NCBI RefSeq assembly: GCF_000311985.1
Contig: NZ_HE978585.1
Coordinates: forward strand, 1,069,443-1,133,442
Direction: 5' to 3'
DNA length: 64,000 nucleotides
Source of the DNA: Kallipyga massiliensis ph2
GTDB taxonomy: Bacteria; Bacillota; Clostridia; Tissierellales; Peptoniphilaceae
The notes under the pieces are model-generated. The model saw only the letters and a program-made list of their open reading frames with translations, was not told the origin of the DNA and did no database searches. Position 1 is the first letter of the stretch; each line of letters opens with the position of its first letter. Positions 55,773 through 64,000 of this stretch are shown here, piece after piece. The position numbers were made by a program, and so were the translations under genes.

Positions 55773-57926
55773 ATGCTTTTCAGAAAATTTAAACGAACAA
55801 AAAAGCCGAATGAAATTAACCTTCATGCCAGGACGAAATTTATTTTTCTCAGCCTCCTGGTCGTGACGGTCATATTTCTCCTCCGGCTTTTTTCTTTGCA
55901 AGTCATTGGAGGCGACGACTACCGAGCCCAGGCCTATGCCCAGAGGCGGACCAAGAAAATCGCCCAGGCGGAGCGGGGGGCCATCTATGACCGGAACCAG
56001 GAGCCCTTGGCCATCTCTGTCAACATCACCTCTGCCTATCTTTCGCCCAAGCAGGTGGACCCTGCCGACTACCAGGAGGTGTCGGATACCCTTTCCTACA
56101 TATTGGGCTTGGAGCCGGCCAAGGTTATGGACAGCCTCCATTCCAAAAAGGACTATATTCGGATCAAAGACAAGGTGTCCGATGGGGAGATCCAGGCTTT
56201 AACTGCCTCGGGCATCCGGGCGGTGTCCCTGGAGCATGAAAGCCAGCGCTTTTATCCCAATGACAGCCTCCTTTCCCAAACCCTGGGCTATACCAATGAT
56301 GAGGGTCTGGGGATTTACGGGGCGGAGAAGGAATTCGACCAGGTCCTGAGAGGTTCGGCCGGCCAAGATGTCTTTACCAAGGACCTCCGGGGACGGGTAG
56401 TTCCCACTGAAGAAGGGAAGTCCTTTGATCCTTCTAACGGCCAATCCATCTGTCTGACCATCGACTTGGAGGCCCAGAAAATCCTCCGGGAGGAGATGGC
56501 CAAGTGTGTCCAAAAATATGATCCTAAATCCATCACCGGGATTATTTCCAACCCCAATACCGGGGAGATTCTGGCCATGGAGAGCCTGCCCAATTTCAAC
56601 CCCAACCAACCCCGCCAGCCCGAGGAGACGGAAGACCGTGTCCGTTGGGACTCCATGACGGAGGAAGACAAGCTTAACCTTCTTTATGAGCGTTGGAAGA
56701 ATCCGGCGGTTTCCGGACTCTATGAGCCGGGTTCCGTTTTCAAATCTATCACCACTGCCCTGGCCCTGGACAGCCAGGCCCTTTCCAAGGATACAGACCA
56801 TGTTCTCTGTCAGGGTTCTATTCAAATTGCCCCCCAAACCCGGATCTCCTGTGATAGGGGCCGGGCCCACGGCGAAGAGCTCCTGAAGGATGCCCTGGTC
56901 AATTCCTGCAACAGCGGTTTCGTCCAGATTGTCTGGAAGATTGGCCCCCAGCGCTTCACCTCCTACCTCCGGGCCCTTCATATGGGTGGGAAGAGTGGGA
57001 TCGACCTGCCGGCCGAAGCTTCATCAGTCATCCCCAAGACCCTGTCCGCCATGGATCAGGCCCGCTTTGCCACCATGTCCTATGGCCACGGCCTCTCCGT
57101 TACTCCCCTGCAGATCCTTACCATGGCCAACACCACCATCAACGGTGGCTACTATATCCAGCCCCATATTTTTTATCAATCCATGAATTCCGATAAGACC
57201 CTGCTTTCCTCCTACCAGGTGGAAAAAGGGGACCCCATCTTCTCTCAGGACACGGTCAAAACCATGCGGGATTACCTCCAGGCCTCAGCCTCCAAGCCCT
57301 TTAAAGAACTCCAGGGCAAGCCGGTTGGCGGAAAGTCCGGAACCACCGTGATCGCTAAGGATGGAGTTTATACCCGGGATACCATCGCTTCCTATTTTGC
57401 CTTTTATCCGGCGGATGACCCCAAGCTGTCGATTTTAATTGTGGTCAACACTCCCAACAATCAGGGCTACGGATCCCTGATTGCCGTTCCTGTGGCCAGC
57501 CAGACCCTGACTCGGTATGTGGAGAGGGGAGAGAAGGAAGGGGAAAAGGGTCCGTCAGACGGCAAAGCCCTGCCGGACTTCGTTGGAAAAACGGTGGAAG
57601 AAGCCGAAAAGACCGGCTATCCCTTCACCCGCTATGGGTCCATGTCGGACTTTTCTGTCATTGGGAGTCAGATGCCCAAGGCGGGAGGGCTCTACCGGGA
57701 AGGCCAAACCATCACCCTCTATCCCGATGACCGGGCCTCCTATCTGGTTCCTGATATGACGGGAGCCAGCAAGAAGGAAGTGGAGGACACCTTCCAGGCG
57801 ACCTCTATCCCCTTTGATACCAGGGGGGAGGGGAAGGTCGTTGACCAGGATCCCAAGCCGGGAACAAAGGTCCCGGGAACCACCCGGATCCGCTTCATTT
57901 TAGACAAGGAAAAAGAAGGAAATTAA
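55773..57926 (+). CDS. Class B division penicillin-binding protein with PASTA domains (FtsI/SpoVD-like)
   Basis: A 717-residue transpeptidase of the septal wall. A membrane helix at about 22-45 is followed by the dimerisation domain (AERGAIYDRNQEPLA) and the transpeptidase: EPGSVFKSITTALAL (SxxK, near 320), NSCNSGFVQI (SxN position, near 378) and GGKSGTT (KSG, near 520). Two PASTA repeats close the protein (about 600-655 and 656-715). This layout matches SpoVD/PBP2B; with no sporulation genes present, it must be the vegetative septal enzyme. It sits between ftsL and mraY. Confidence 0.94.
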   Translation: MLFRKFKRTKKPNEINLHARTKFIFLSLLVVTVIFLLRLFSLQVIGGDDYRAQAYAQRRTKKIAQAERGAIYDRNQEPLAISVNITSAYLSPKQVDPADYQEVSDTLSYILGLEPAKVMDSLHSKKDYIRIKDKVSDGEIQALTASGIRAVSLEHESQRFYPNDSLLSQTLGYTNDEGLGIYGAEKEFDQVLRGSAGQDVFTKDLRGRVVPTEEGKSFDPSNGQSICLTIDLEAQKILREEMAKCVQKYDPKSITGIISNPNTGEILAMESLPNFNPNQPRQPEETEDRVRWDSMTEEDKLNLLYERWKNPAVSGLYEPGSVFKSITTALALDSQALSKDTDHVLCQGSIQIAPQTRISCDRGRAHGEELLKDALVNSCNSGFVQIVWKIGPQRFTSYLRALHMGGKSGIDLPAEASSVIPKTLSAMDQARFATMSYGHGLSVTPLQILTMANTTINGGYYIQPHIFYQSMNSDKTLLSSYQVEKGDPIFSQDTVKTMRDYLQASASKPFKELQGKPVGGKSGTTVIAKDGVYTRDTIASYFAFYPADDPKLSILIVVNTPNNQGYGSLIAVPVASQTLTRYVERGEKEGEKGPSDGKALPDFVGKTVEEAEKTGYPFTRYGSMSDFSVIGSQMPKAGGLYREGQTITLYPDDRASYLVPDMTGASKKEVEDTFQATSIPFDTRGEGKVVDQDPKPGTKVPGTTRIRFILDKEKEGN

Positions 57927-57972
57927 AACAAGGCTTTTGCTCCCTGTTTCTGATCATACGGAAAGGAAAATG

Positions 57973-58947
57973 ATGATGGAATTACAATACCCGGGCTTAC
58001 TGACGTTCTTTTTAGCGACCCTCTTCAGCGGCTTGGGAACTTACTTTTGGATACGCTTTTCCCGAAAGAAGGCGATCGGCCAACCCATCCGGGAAGAAGG
58101 CAATAAAGCCCACTATAAAAAGGCAGGAACACCCACCATGGGGGGGATCGTCTTTACCCTGGTCAGCCTGGTCCTTCTTTTCGTTTTCACCGGCTTTCGC
58201 CCGGAAAGCCTCTTTCTCCTCCTGGGCACCCTGGGCTTTGCCCTGATCGGCTTTTTGGATGATTATGAGAAGGTCAAACAAAAGCAGAATGAGGGCTTGA
58301 CCCCCCGTCAAAAGCTCTACCTCCAATTCGGCCTTTCCTTTATCCTGGTCAGCCTGGCCTTCCTGGTCAATGGAGACCTGGCCCGGCAGAAGATTCCCTT
58401 CTTCAATGTCACCCTGGACTTGGGCCTTTTCTGGGTTCCCATCCTCATGTTTGTGGTGGTGGGGTCAGTGAATGCGGTCAATTTAACGGACGGCCTGGAT
58501 GGCCTATGCACCGGGGTTTCCATCCCTATCTTCCTTGCCCTCGCCTTGGCCGCCCTCATCTATCCCTATGCGGTTAGCAATGTCATCTACTACTATGCCT
58601 TGATTTTTGCCGGAGCCCTGGTGGGCTATCTTTTCTTTAATGCCCATCCCGCTTCCGTCATGATGGGGGATACGGGGTCCATGGCCATTGGAGGCGCCAT
58701 TGTCTCCCTCCTCCTTCTCTATAACCGCCTCCTTTTCATGGTGGTATTGGGCGGAGTTTATCTGATGGAAGCCCTATCCGTCATCATCCAAGTCACTTAT
58801 TTTAAACGGACGGGGGGGAAGCGGATCTTCAAAATGTCCCCTATCCACCACCACTTTGAACTGTCCGGATATCCCGAAGAGAAGATCACCATCGCCTTCA
58901 GCCTGGTTTCCCTCCTTCTCTCCTTGCTTACCCTGTCTATTTTTTAG
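57973..58947 (+). CDS. mraY: Phospho-N-acetylmuramoyl-pentapeptide transferase
   Basis: About 324 residues with ten helices. It makes lipid I from UDP-MurNAc-pentapeptide and undecaprenyl phosphate. HYKKAGTPTMGGIVF, LIGFLDDYEKVKQKQNEGL (catalytic Asp pair), NAVNLTDGLDGLC, FNAHPASVMMGDTGSMAIGG and FKMSPIHHHFELSGYPE are all intact. Three ATGs in a row (57970, 57973, 57976) are possible starts; AAAGGA spacing favours the latter two. It is followed by murD. The murE and murF genes usually just upstream are absent here. Confidence 0.95.
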   Translation: MMELQYPGLLTFFLATLFSGLGTYFWIRFSRKKAIGQPIREEGNKAHYKKAGTPTMGGIVFTLVSLVLLFVFTGFRPESLFLLLGTLGFALIGFLDDYEKVKQKQNEGLTPRQKLYLQFGLSFILVSLAFLVNGDLARQKIPFFNVTLDLGLFWVPILMFVVVGSVNAVNLTDGLDGLCTGVSIPIFLALALAALIYPYAVSNVIYYYALIFAGALVGYLFFNAHPASVMMGDTGSMAIGGAIVSLLLLYNRLLFMVVLGGVYLMEALSVIIQVTYFKRTGGKRIFKMSPIHHHFELSGYPEEKITIAFSLVSLLLSLLTLSIF

Positions 58948-58956
58948 GAGGTTTCC

Positions 58957-60282
58957 ATGAAGATCAAAAGCCCTGAAGGTAAAAATCGGATTCTTTTATA
59001 TGGCCTGGGCGTCACCGGAAAGGCCATTCTCTCCACCTTCCCCAAAGCAGGATGGCAGGTGACTCTTTATAATGACCAGGAGGTTAAGCTTGATGACCTG
59101 GTCAAGGAGGGTCTTGACCCCTCCAAGGTGGACTTGGCTAAGGACCTGGATTCGATCCCTTGGTCCGACCTGGCCTATGTGGTCAAGGCTCCGGTCATCC
59201 CCCTGGACAAGCCCCTCCTGGAAAGGGCCAGGGAAGAGGGCCTGCCGGTCTGTTCCGACATTGAGCTGGCCTACCGGCTCTTTCCCGACCAGCCCATGGT
59301 GGCCATTACCGGGTCCAATGGAAAGACAACCACCACCTCCATGGTGGCCCATATCCTCAATAAATCCGGCCATCCCGCCATTGCTTGTGGGAATATCGGC
59401 CTGGCGGTCTTTGAAGCCTTGGACAGGGCGGACCCCGACACCTGGCTGGTCATCGAATCCTCCTCCTTCCAGTTGGCCTCGGTGGACCGGTTCAAGCCCC
59501 GCTTTGCGGCCATCCTCAATGTCACCCCTGACCACATTGACTGGCATAGGGATTTTGCCCACTATGCCGCCTGTAAGTTCAACATCTCCAAGGGTCAGGG
59601 GCCGGAGGACATCCTCTACCTCAACCCCCATGACCGGCCCTCCAAGGAGGCCTTTGAATCCGGCCGCTTCAAGGCCCAGGTCAAGTGGATCGACCCGGAA
59701 GGGGAATGGGCCCGGGAAATCCGGGAACCCGGATTCTGGACCCTGGTAGGAAGCCACAATGTCGATAATGCCCTATTTGCAGCCGGCCTCTGCCATGATA
59801 TCGGCTTGGACTGGCCCATTATCAAAAAAGCCCTCCAAAGCTTCCGGGCGATCGAACACCGGATGGAGGTGGTTGACACGATCGATGGGGTCACCTATAT
59901 CAATGATTCCAAGGCCACCAATGTGGATTCCGCCGTCCAGGCCATCCACTCCCTCCAGGCCCCCCTCATCGTCATCGCAGGCGGCTACGATAAGCACGTC
60001 CCCTTTGATGAATTTTATGAGGCCTTTCGTCCCCAGGGAAAGGCCATGATCCTCATGGGCCAGACCAGGGACAGTCTGAAGCAGGGAATGGAAGAGCGGG
60101 GAATGGGGGACCGGGTGGTCATGGTGGATAGCCTCAAGGAGGCCATCAACCGGGCCCACGACCTGGCCCAGGCAGGGGACGTGGTCCTTCTTTCTCCGGC
60201 ATCAGCATCCTGGGGCATGTATAATAACTTTGAAGAAAGAGGCCGGGAGTTTAAGGACTTGGTTAAGAACTTGAAAAAATAG
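58957..60282 (+). CDS. murD: UDP-N-acetylmuramoylalanine-D-glutamate ligase
   Basis: A 441-residue Mur ligase adding D-glutamate to UDP-MurNAc-L-Ala. The N-terminal Rossmann part (ILLYGLGVTGKA) is followed by the P-loop ITGSNGKTTTTSMVAHIL, GNIGLAVFEAL, ESSSFQLASV, NVTPDHIDWH and the C-terminal YINDSKATNVDSAVQA. AGGAGG precedes the ATG. It needs D-glutamate, which could involve the racemase at 7.9 kb if that protein is a MurI substitute (inference only). Confidence 0.95.
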   Translation: MKIKSPEGKNRILLYGLGVTGKAILSTFPKAGWQVTLYNDQEVKLDDLVKEGLDPSKVDLAKDLDSIPWSDLAYVVKAPVIPLDKPLLERAREEGLPVCSDIELAYRLFPDQPMVAITGSNGKTTTTSMVAHILNKSGHPAIACGNIGLAVFEALDRADPDTWLVIESSSFQLASVDRFKPRFAAILNVTPDHIDWHRDFAHYAACKFNISKGQGPEDILYLNPHDRPSKEAFESGRFKAQVKWIDPEGEWAREIREPGFWTLVGSHNVDNALFAAGLCHDIGLDWPIIKKALQSFRAIEHRMEVVDTIDGVTYINDSKATNVDSAVQAIHSLQAPLIVIAGGYDKHVPFDEFYEAFRPQGKAMILMGQTRDSLKQGMEERGMGDRVVMVDSLKEAINRAHDLAQAGDVVLLSPASASWGMYNNFEERGREFKDLVKNLKK

Positions 60283-60301
60283 GGATTAAAAAGGAGTTTC
60301 C

Positions 60302-61543
60302 ATGAGAGCCGGAAAAGCCAAAGAAAAAGTGAATAAAAAAAAGAAAGCCGGATTCTTCCACCTCCTGGCCAGGCCGGAGGGGAAGGTCGACAGCCTTCTT
60401 TTTGCCCTGGCCTTGGGCTTCATCATTTTCGGCGTCATCATGGTCTTTTCCGCTTCGGCTCCCTGGGCCCTCCGGGAATTTGGGGACCCCAACTATGTCT
60501 TAAAACGCGACCTGGTTTGGGCGGCAATATCCATCTTTGCCATGGTCCTGGTCTCCCGGATTCCCTACCGGACCTATAGGCGTTATGCTTATTTCCTCTA
60601 TCTTTTGGCCTTTATCCTTTGCGTTCTTTGTTTTGTCCCCGGGATCAGGGTTGTTCGTAACGGTGCTCACCGCTGGATCGGCCATGAATCCTTTACCATC
60701 ATGCCGTCCGACTATCTCAAGATCGGATCGGTCATGTTCCTGGCCCGCTACCTTGCCAAGCGGAACCGGGCCCTGGAGAAGGGGAAGGAAGCCTGGAGGT
60801 CCTTTTTTCTGATCATGGTTTTTATTGGGATCACCGTCCTCCCCGTCAGCCTCCAACCCAACTTCTCCGCAGTCATCGTCATCTCTGTCAGCCTCCTAGT
60901 CCTCTTTTTCGTTGGGGGGATGAAAAGTCGGGAAATTCTTCCGGTGGTTTTGCTTGCCATAGCCGGCCTCCTCTATGCTTTTTGGCCCAGAGAAGGAAAC
61001 TACCGGTTGGACCGACTACTCGTTATGCTGGATCCCATGAAGGATCCGCTGAATGAAGGTTGGCAGCTCATGCAGTCTCTCTTTGCTGTAACGACAGGGG
61101 GCCTGTTCGGGGTGGGATTTGGACAGAGTCGGCAGAAGTTCGATTACCTGGCCGATGAGCCCCACAATGACTTTATTTTTGCCGTCCTTTCCGAGGAATT
61201 GGGCTTTGTGGGGGCCGCCCTCTTCATTATCCTTTATGCCTATATGATCTACCGGATGGTCAAGGTTGTCCGGGCCTGTCCCAACCGCTTTGGCCAGCTC
61301 ATGGGCTTCGGTCTCACTTTTATCATTGCCTTTCAAGCTATGGTCAATATCGGGGTGACCATCGGCCGGGTTCCGCCAACCGGAATCACCCTGCCCTTTA
61401 TCTCCTACGGAGGATCCTCCCTCTTGGCTGTTTCCATGATGATGGGGATTGTCCTGAACATCTCCAGAGAAGCGGAGTCCTTATCCCGGACCGGGAGGAC
61501 AAGGCCTCCATCCAAGGAAGGAGGGCAGACCCATGGGAACTAA
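60302..61543 (+). CDS. ftsW: Septal peptidoglycan polymerase FtsW (SEDS family)
   Basis: A 413-residue SEDS protein with ten helices, polymerising glycan strands from lipid II together with the class B PBP upstream. NGAHRWIG, QPNFSAVIVISVSLLVLFFVGG, the DPLNEGWQLMQSLFAVTTGGLFGVGFGQS region and GRVPPTGITLPFISYGGSSLLA are typical. The invariant Asp of SEDS enzymes is expected in the loop near YRLDRLLVMLDP. AAAAAGGAG precedes the start. Its end overlaps divIB by 11 bases; murG, usually between them, is not present. Confidence 0.94.
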   Translation: MRAGKAKEKVNKKKKAGFFHLLARPEGKVDSLLFALALGFIIFGVIMVFSASAPWALREFGDPNYVLKRDLVWAAISIFAMVLVSRIPYRTYRRYAYFLYLLAFILCVLCFVPGIRVVRNGAHRWIGHESFTIMPSDYLKIGSVMFLARYLAKRNRALEKGKEAWRSFFLIMVFIGITVLPVSLQPNFSAVIVISVSLLVLFFVGGMKSREILPVVLLAIAGLLYAFWPREGNYRLDRLLVMLDPMKDPLNEGWQLMQSLFAVTTGGLFGVGFGQSRQKFDYLADEPHNDFIFAVLSEELGFVGAALFIILYAYMIYRMVKVVRACPNRFGQLMGFGLTFIIAFQAMVNIGVTIGRVPPTGITLPFISYGGSSLLAVSMMMGIVLNISREAESLSRTGRTRPPSKEGGQTHGN

Positions 61544-62288
61544 GAAAAAGCCAATGAAGAAAAGAAGGCGAATCCGTCTCTTTGTCCTGGTCTTCCTCCT
61601 TTTGGCGCTAGGAATTGTCGGTTTTGCTCTTAAATCTTCAACATTCACCATTAAATATGTCAACGTTGAGGGGAACACCCTTTTAACGGACCGGGAAGTG
61701 GTGGACCAGATGGGGAAGGTCAGGGGAAATATTTTTCTCTATTCACCCAAGGAAGCCATCCTGAACCTGCAGAAGGTGGAGGGGATCCGGGAGGTAACCA
61801 TCGACAAAGAACTGCCTGATCGGATCAATGTTCTGGTCAAGGAATCCTATATTTTGGCTAATCTCAAGGGAGATCCGCCCTACCAGGTGGACAACCTGGG
61901 GATGGTCCTGGACCAGGGAAAAGGCAATGTGATCAAAGACCGGGTGGTTCCCCTGGAAGTCGTGTGGAATAAGGGGGGCATTGAAAAGGGAAAAACCCTC
62001 TCCGATGATCCCCGGGATATCGACTTCATGATTGCCCTCCTAAAAACGAAATTATCGGACAATATCAAGCTTGTAAGCTTTGATAAAACGGGCAACATTG
62101 ATATAATGGTTAAAGATATTCTCGTTCATTTTGGGGAACCGGATGACATTTTCAAAAAACTCAACAACGTAACGGCCGCTTTAAAGGAAATTCAGACCAA
62201 GTCCATTCCTGCCAAGGAAATCATCATCAAAGATGGTCGGGAAATGATTGTCGTCACTGAAGCAGAGGAAGCCGGTACAGAAAAGTAA
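61533..62288 (+). CDS. Cell-division protein DivIB/FtsQ (POTRA domain)
   Basis: A 251-residue bitopic protein. A lysine/arginine-rich start is followed by one membrane helix (about 16-34), a POTRA domain (TIKYVNVEGNTLLTDREVVDQMG, VEGIREVTIDKELPDRINVLVKES) and the FtsQ/DivIB beta domain. It forms the FtsL-DivIC-DivIB complex with proteins encoded at 34.4 and 55.2 kb. GGAAGGAGG lies upstream of the overlapping start. Confidence 0.9.
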   Translation: MGTKKKPMKKRRRIRLFVLVFLLLALGIVGFALKSSTFTIKYVNVEGNTLLTDREVVDQMGKVRGNIFLYSPKEAILNLQKVEGIREVTIDKELPDRINVLVKESYILANLKGDPPYQVDNLGMVLDQGKGNVIKDRVVPLEVVWNKGGIEKGKTLSDDPRDIDFMIALLKTKLSDNIKLVSFDKTGNIDIMVKDILVHFGEPDDIFKKLNNVTAALKEIQTKSIPAKEIIIKDGREMIVVTEAEEAGTEK

Positions 62289-62310
62289 AACAGAAAGACG
62301 GGCGTAAGAG

Positions 62311-62344
62311 TCGGAGCTGAGGCGGTTCCTGCCTGAGACTCCGA
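62311..62344 (+). other. Stem-loop between divIB and ftsZ
   Basis: TCGGAG-CTGAGGC (62311-62323) can pair with GCCTGAG-A-CTCCGA (62331-62344), 13 bp with one mismatch and one bulge, loop of seven. No T-run follows, so it is not a standard terminator; a processing or stability element for ftsZ mRNA is possible. Confidence 0.45.
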
Positions 62345-62369
62345 GCGTAGAAGAAGTATGGGGGGACCA

Positions 62370-63458
62370 ATGACCAGTAATTTTGACATGGAATTGAACA
62401 ACGACGGTTTAGCAAAAATCAAAGTGTTGGGTGTCGGCGGTGGCGGAAACAACGCCCTGAACCGGATGCAGACGGAAGGTCTGGACGGCGTTGAGTTCAT
62501 TGCCATCAATACGGACAAGCAGATTTTGGATGTGGTGGAAGCGGACCGAAAACTCCAGATCGGGACCAAACTCACCCGTGGCTTGGGCTCCGGCGGAAAT
62601 CCGGAAGTCGGCTCCAAGGCGGCGGAAGAATCCAAGTCCGACGTCCAGGACCTCCTCCAGAACACCGACATGGTCTTTATTACTGCCGGAATGGGTGGGG
62701 GTACCGGGACCGGTGCAGCCCCCATCATTGCCGAAGTCTCCAAGCAGATGGACATCCTGACCGTAGGCGTGGTGACCAAGCCTTTCGGTTTTGAAGGACG
62801 GAAGCGGGCCAGCCAGGCTGAAGCAGGCATCCAGGCCCTTAAGGACAAGGTAGATACCCTGATCGTTGTCCCCAATGACCGCCTCCTTCAGATTGCCGAG
62901 CGTCGGACAACCATGCGGGAAGCCTTCGCTATGGCTGACCAGGTCCTCATGAACGGTATCAAAGGCATTTCCGACCTTATTGCCGTTCCGAATATGATCA
63001 ACCTGGATTTCGCCGACGTGGAGTCCATCATGAAAGACCAGGGGATTGCCCACATGGGTATCGGCCTGGCATCCGGTGAAAACCGGGCTGTCAATGCCGC
63101 CAAGGCCGCTGTCAAGTCCCCCTTGCTGGAGACCTCCATTGATGGAGCCAAGGCTGTTCTCGTCAACGTCACAGCTGCCGATATCGGCCTCTTCGAGGTT
63201 AATGAAGCGGCTGAGCTCATCCGCGAAGCGGTTGACTCCGACGCCAACATCATCTTCGGTGCCGGGACCGACGAATCCCTGGGCGATGACCTCAAGATCA
63301 CCGTCATTGCTACCGGTTTCGACTCCAAGCAGCTCAATGCCAACAAGAGTGAATCTTCTAAGTCGTCCAAGGACTTGCAGGATGAGACCGTCTCCCCGTC
63401 CAAGGACCGCCAGGATGACGGCTTGGATATCCCTGATTTCCTGAGAAAGTACCGCTAA
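62370..63458 (+). CDS. ftsZ: Tubulin-like division GTPase FtsZ
   Basis: A 362-residue protein that polymerises into the Z-ring. [27 protein letters not shown], the tubulin signature [15 protein letters not shown] (near 108), [15 protein letters not shown] and the T7-like [13 protein letters not shown] are present. A Ser/Lys-rich linker and a C-terminal peptide [14 protein letters not shown], used to bind membrane tethers, close it. ATG 62370 follows GGGGGGACC; ATG 62358 is the alternative. ftsA, its usual partner, is not in the cluster, so SepF or another tether encoded elsewhere may do that job. Confidence 0.95.
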   Translation: MTSNFDMELNNDGLAKIKVLGVGGGGNNALNRMQTEGLDGVEFIAINTDKQILDVVEADRKLQIGTKLTRGLGSGGNPEVGSKAAEESKSDVQDLLQNTDMVFITAGMGGGTGTGAAPIIAEVSKQMDILTVGVVTKPFGFEGRKRASQAEAGIQALKDKVDTLIVVPNDRLLQIAERRTTMREAFAMADQVLMNGIKGISDLIAVPNMINLDFADVESIMKDQGIAHMGIGLASGENRAVNAAKAAVKSPLLETSIDGAKAVLVNVTAADIGLFEVNEAAELIREAVDSDANIIFGAGTDESLGDDLKITVIATGFDSKQLNANKSESSKSSKDLQDETVSPSKDRQDDGLDIPDFLRKYR

Positions 63459-63459
63459 T

Positions 63460-63924
63460 ATGAAATGCCCTTTCTGTTCATTTTTGGACACGAAGGTGAT
63501 TGATTCACGTCCGACTGAAGATAACATGGCCATCCGTCGTCGGAGGGTCTGCCTTAAGTGTCACAAGCGCTTTACCACCTATGAACGCTTTGAAGACCAG
63601 GCCATTGTGGTCGTCAAAAAGGATAAGACGCGGGAATCCTTCTCCAGGGCTAAGGTTCTCCGGGGGATGATCAAGTCCTGTGAAAAAAGACCCATCGCCG
63701 TTGACCGCCTGGAAAAAGCGGCGGATGAGATCGAAACGGCCCTCAACCACCTCAACCAAAAGGAAGTCTCCTCGACCTATATCGGTGACCTGGTCATGAG
63801 CCAGCTCAAGAAGATCGATAAGGTGGCCTATGTCCGCTTTGCCTCGGTCTACCGGGAGTTTGAAGATGTGGAGAAGTTCTATGACGAGTTGGAGCTTCTG
63901 AAGGATGAGGATAAGGAAGATTAA
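63460..63924 (+). CDS. nrdR: Transcriptional repressor NrdR
   Basis: A 154-residue regulator of ribonucleotide reductase genes. The N-terminal zinc ribbon has cysteines 3, 6, 31 and 34 (MKCPFCS...VCLKCHKRF) with DSRPTEDNMAIRRRR between. The ATP-cone domain (about 49-139) senses dATP/ATP. It begins two bases after the ftsZ stop with no clear ribosome binding site, so translation is probably coupled to ftsZ. A strong terminator follows. Confidence 0.94.
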   Translation: MKCPFCSFLDTKVIDSRPTEDNMAIRRRRVCLKCHKRFTTYERFEDQAIVVVKKDKTRESFSRAKVLRGMIKSCEKRPIAVDRLEKAADEIETALNHLNQKEVSSTYIGDLVMSQLKKIDKVAYVRFASVYREFEDVEKFYDELELLKDEDKED

Positions 63925-63945
63925 CCCGTCAGAATGTAGACGGAT

Positions 63946-63972
63946 AAAGAGAGCCTTGCGCTCTCTTTTTTT
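63946..63972 (+). terminator. Terminator of the division cluster
   Basis: AAAGAGAGC (63946-63954) pairs with GCTCTCTTT (63960-63968) around CTTGC and runs into a T-tract ending at 63972. Confidence 0.9.
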
Positions 63973-63990
63973 CATGGAAAGGAGGACGTC

Positions 63991-64000
63991 ATGGACCTAT
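63991..64000 (+). CDS. Start of a gene cut by the window end
   Basis: An AAAGGAGG site about six bases before an ATG (ATG-GAC-CTA, Met-Asp-Leu) at the very end of the window marks a new gene after the nrdR terminator. Too little is present to name it. Confidence 0.6.

Overview
The window looks like chromosomal DNA from a GC-rich (mid-50s % by eye), anaerobic, apparently non-sporulating Bacillota, perhaps of the Tissierellia/Peptoniphilaceae type. The phylum-level reading rests on Firmicutes gene order (rqcP-divIC-tilS-hpt-ftsH; mraZ-rsmH-ftsL-pbp-mraY-murD-ftsW-divIB-ftsZ), strong AGGAGG ribosome binding sites, sigma-A-type promoters and a group B-like [FeFe] hydrogenase. The finer placement is inference. 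No rRNA, tRNA, prophage, IS element or CRISPR array was seen.

Layout. 0.1-4.5 kb: a TetR regulator with a palindromic operator on its own promoter and a heterodimeric ABC exporter. 4.5-5.0 kb: a fluoride riboswitch with its terminator, now leading only into a truncated remnant of a cation/proton antiporter. 5.0-9.5 kb: an anchored protein of unknown function, a deoxyinosine-type glycosylase, an aromatic-acid-exporter-family protein, folD, an Asp/Glu racemase-family protein and a C39-like peptidase. 9.5-11.3 kb (minus): an [FeFe] hydrogenase and a 2Fe-2S ferredoxin-like partner. 11.5-22.2 kb: one long overlapping gene train with a substrate-binding lipoprotein, a fused permease-ATPase, an ABC exporter, and all seven shikimate-pathway activities in six genes (aroB, aroC, fused aroE-aroK, aroA, DAHP synthase, aroD). 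22.2-27.3 kb (minus): ppk and ppx, a noncoding stretch of about 650 bp with a tandem array of palindromic repeats, and a purine permease.

27.4-31.7 kb: a split chromate-type transporter, an OGG-type DNA glycosylase, CcdA, a TlpA-like thioredoxin and a short-chain dehydrogenase. 31.8-44.9 kb: a zinc metallopeptidase (minus), then a HAD phosphatase, dUTPase, rqcP, divIC, tilS, hpt, ftsH, an unknown membrane protein, pyrG, a P1-family peptidase, a likely pantothenate ECF S-component, coaX and a tRNA-dihydrouridine synthase. 44.8-49.9 kb (minus): a class A PBP followed by a response regulator and sensor kinase. 50.0-53.6 kb: hflX, yigZ, yebC, lgt. 53.7-63.9 kb: a reduced division and cell-wall cluster from mraZ to ftsZ, with MraZ boxes in front, then nrdR and the first codons of another gene.

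The most unusual elements are the 43-bp palindromic repeat array before ppx-ppk, the fluoride riboswitch attached to a decayed gene, the permease-ATPase fusion heading the shikimate operon, the AroE-AroK fusion, and the absence of the sporulation genes that interrupt the same neighbourhoods in spore-forming relatives.
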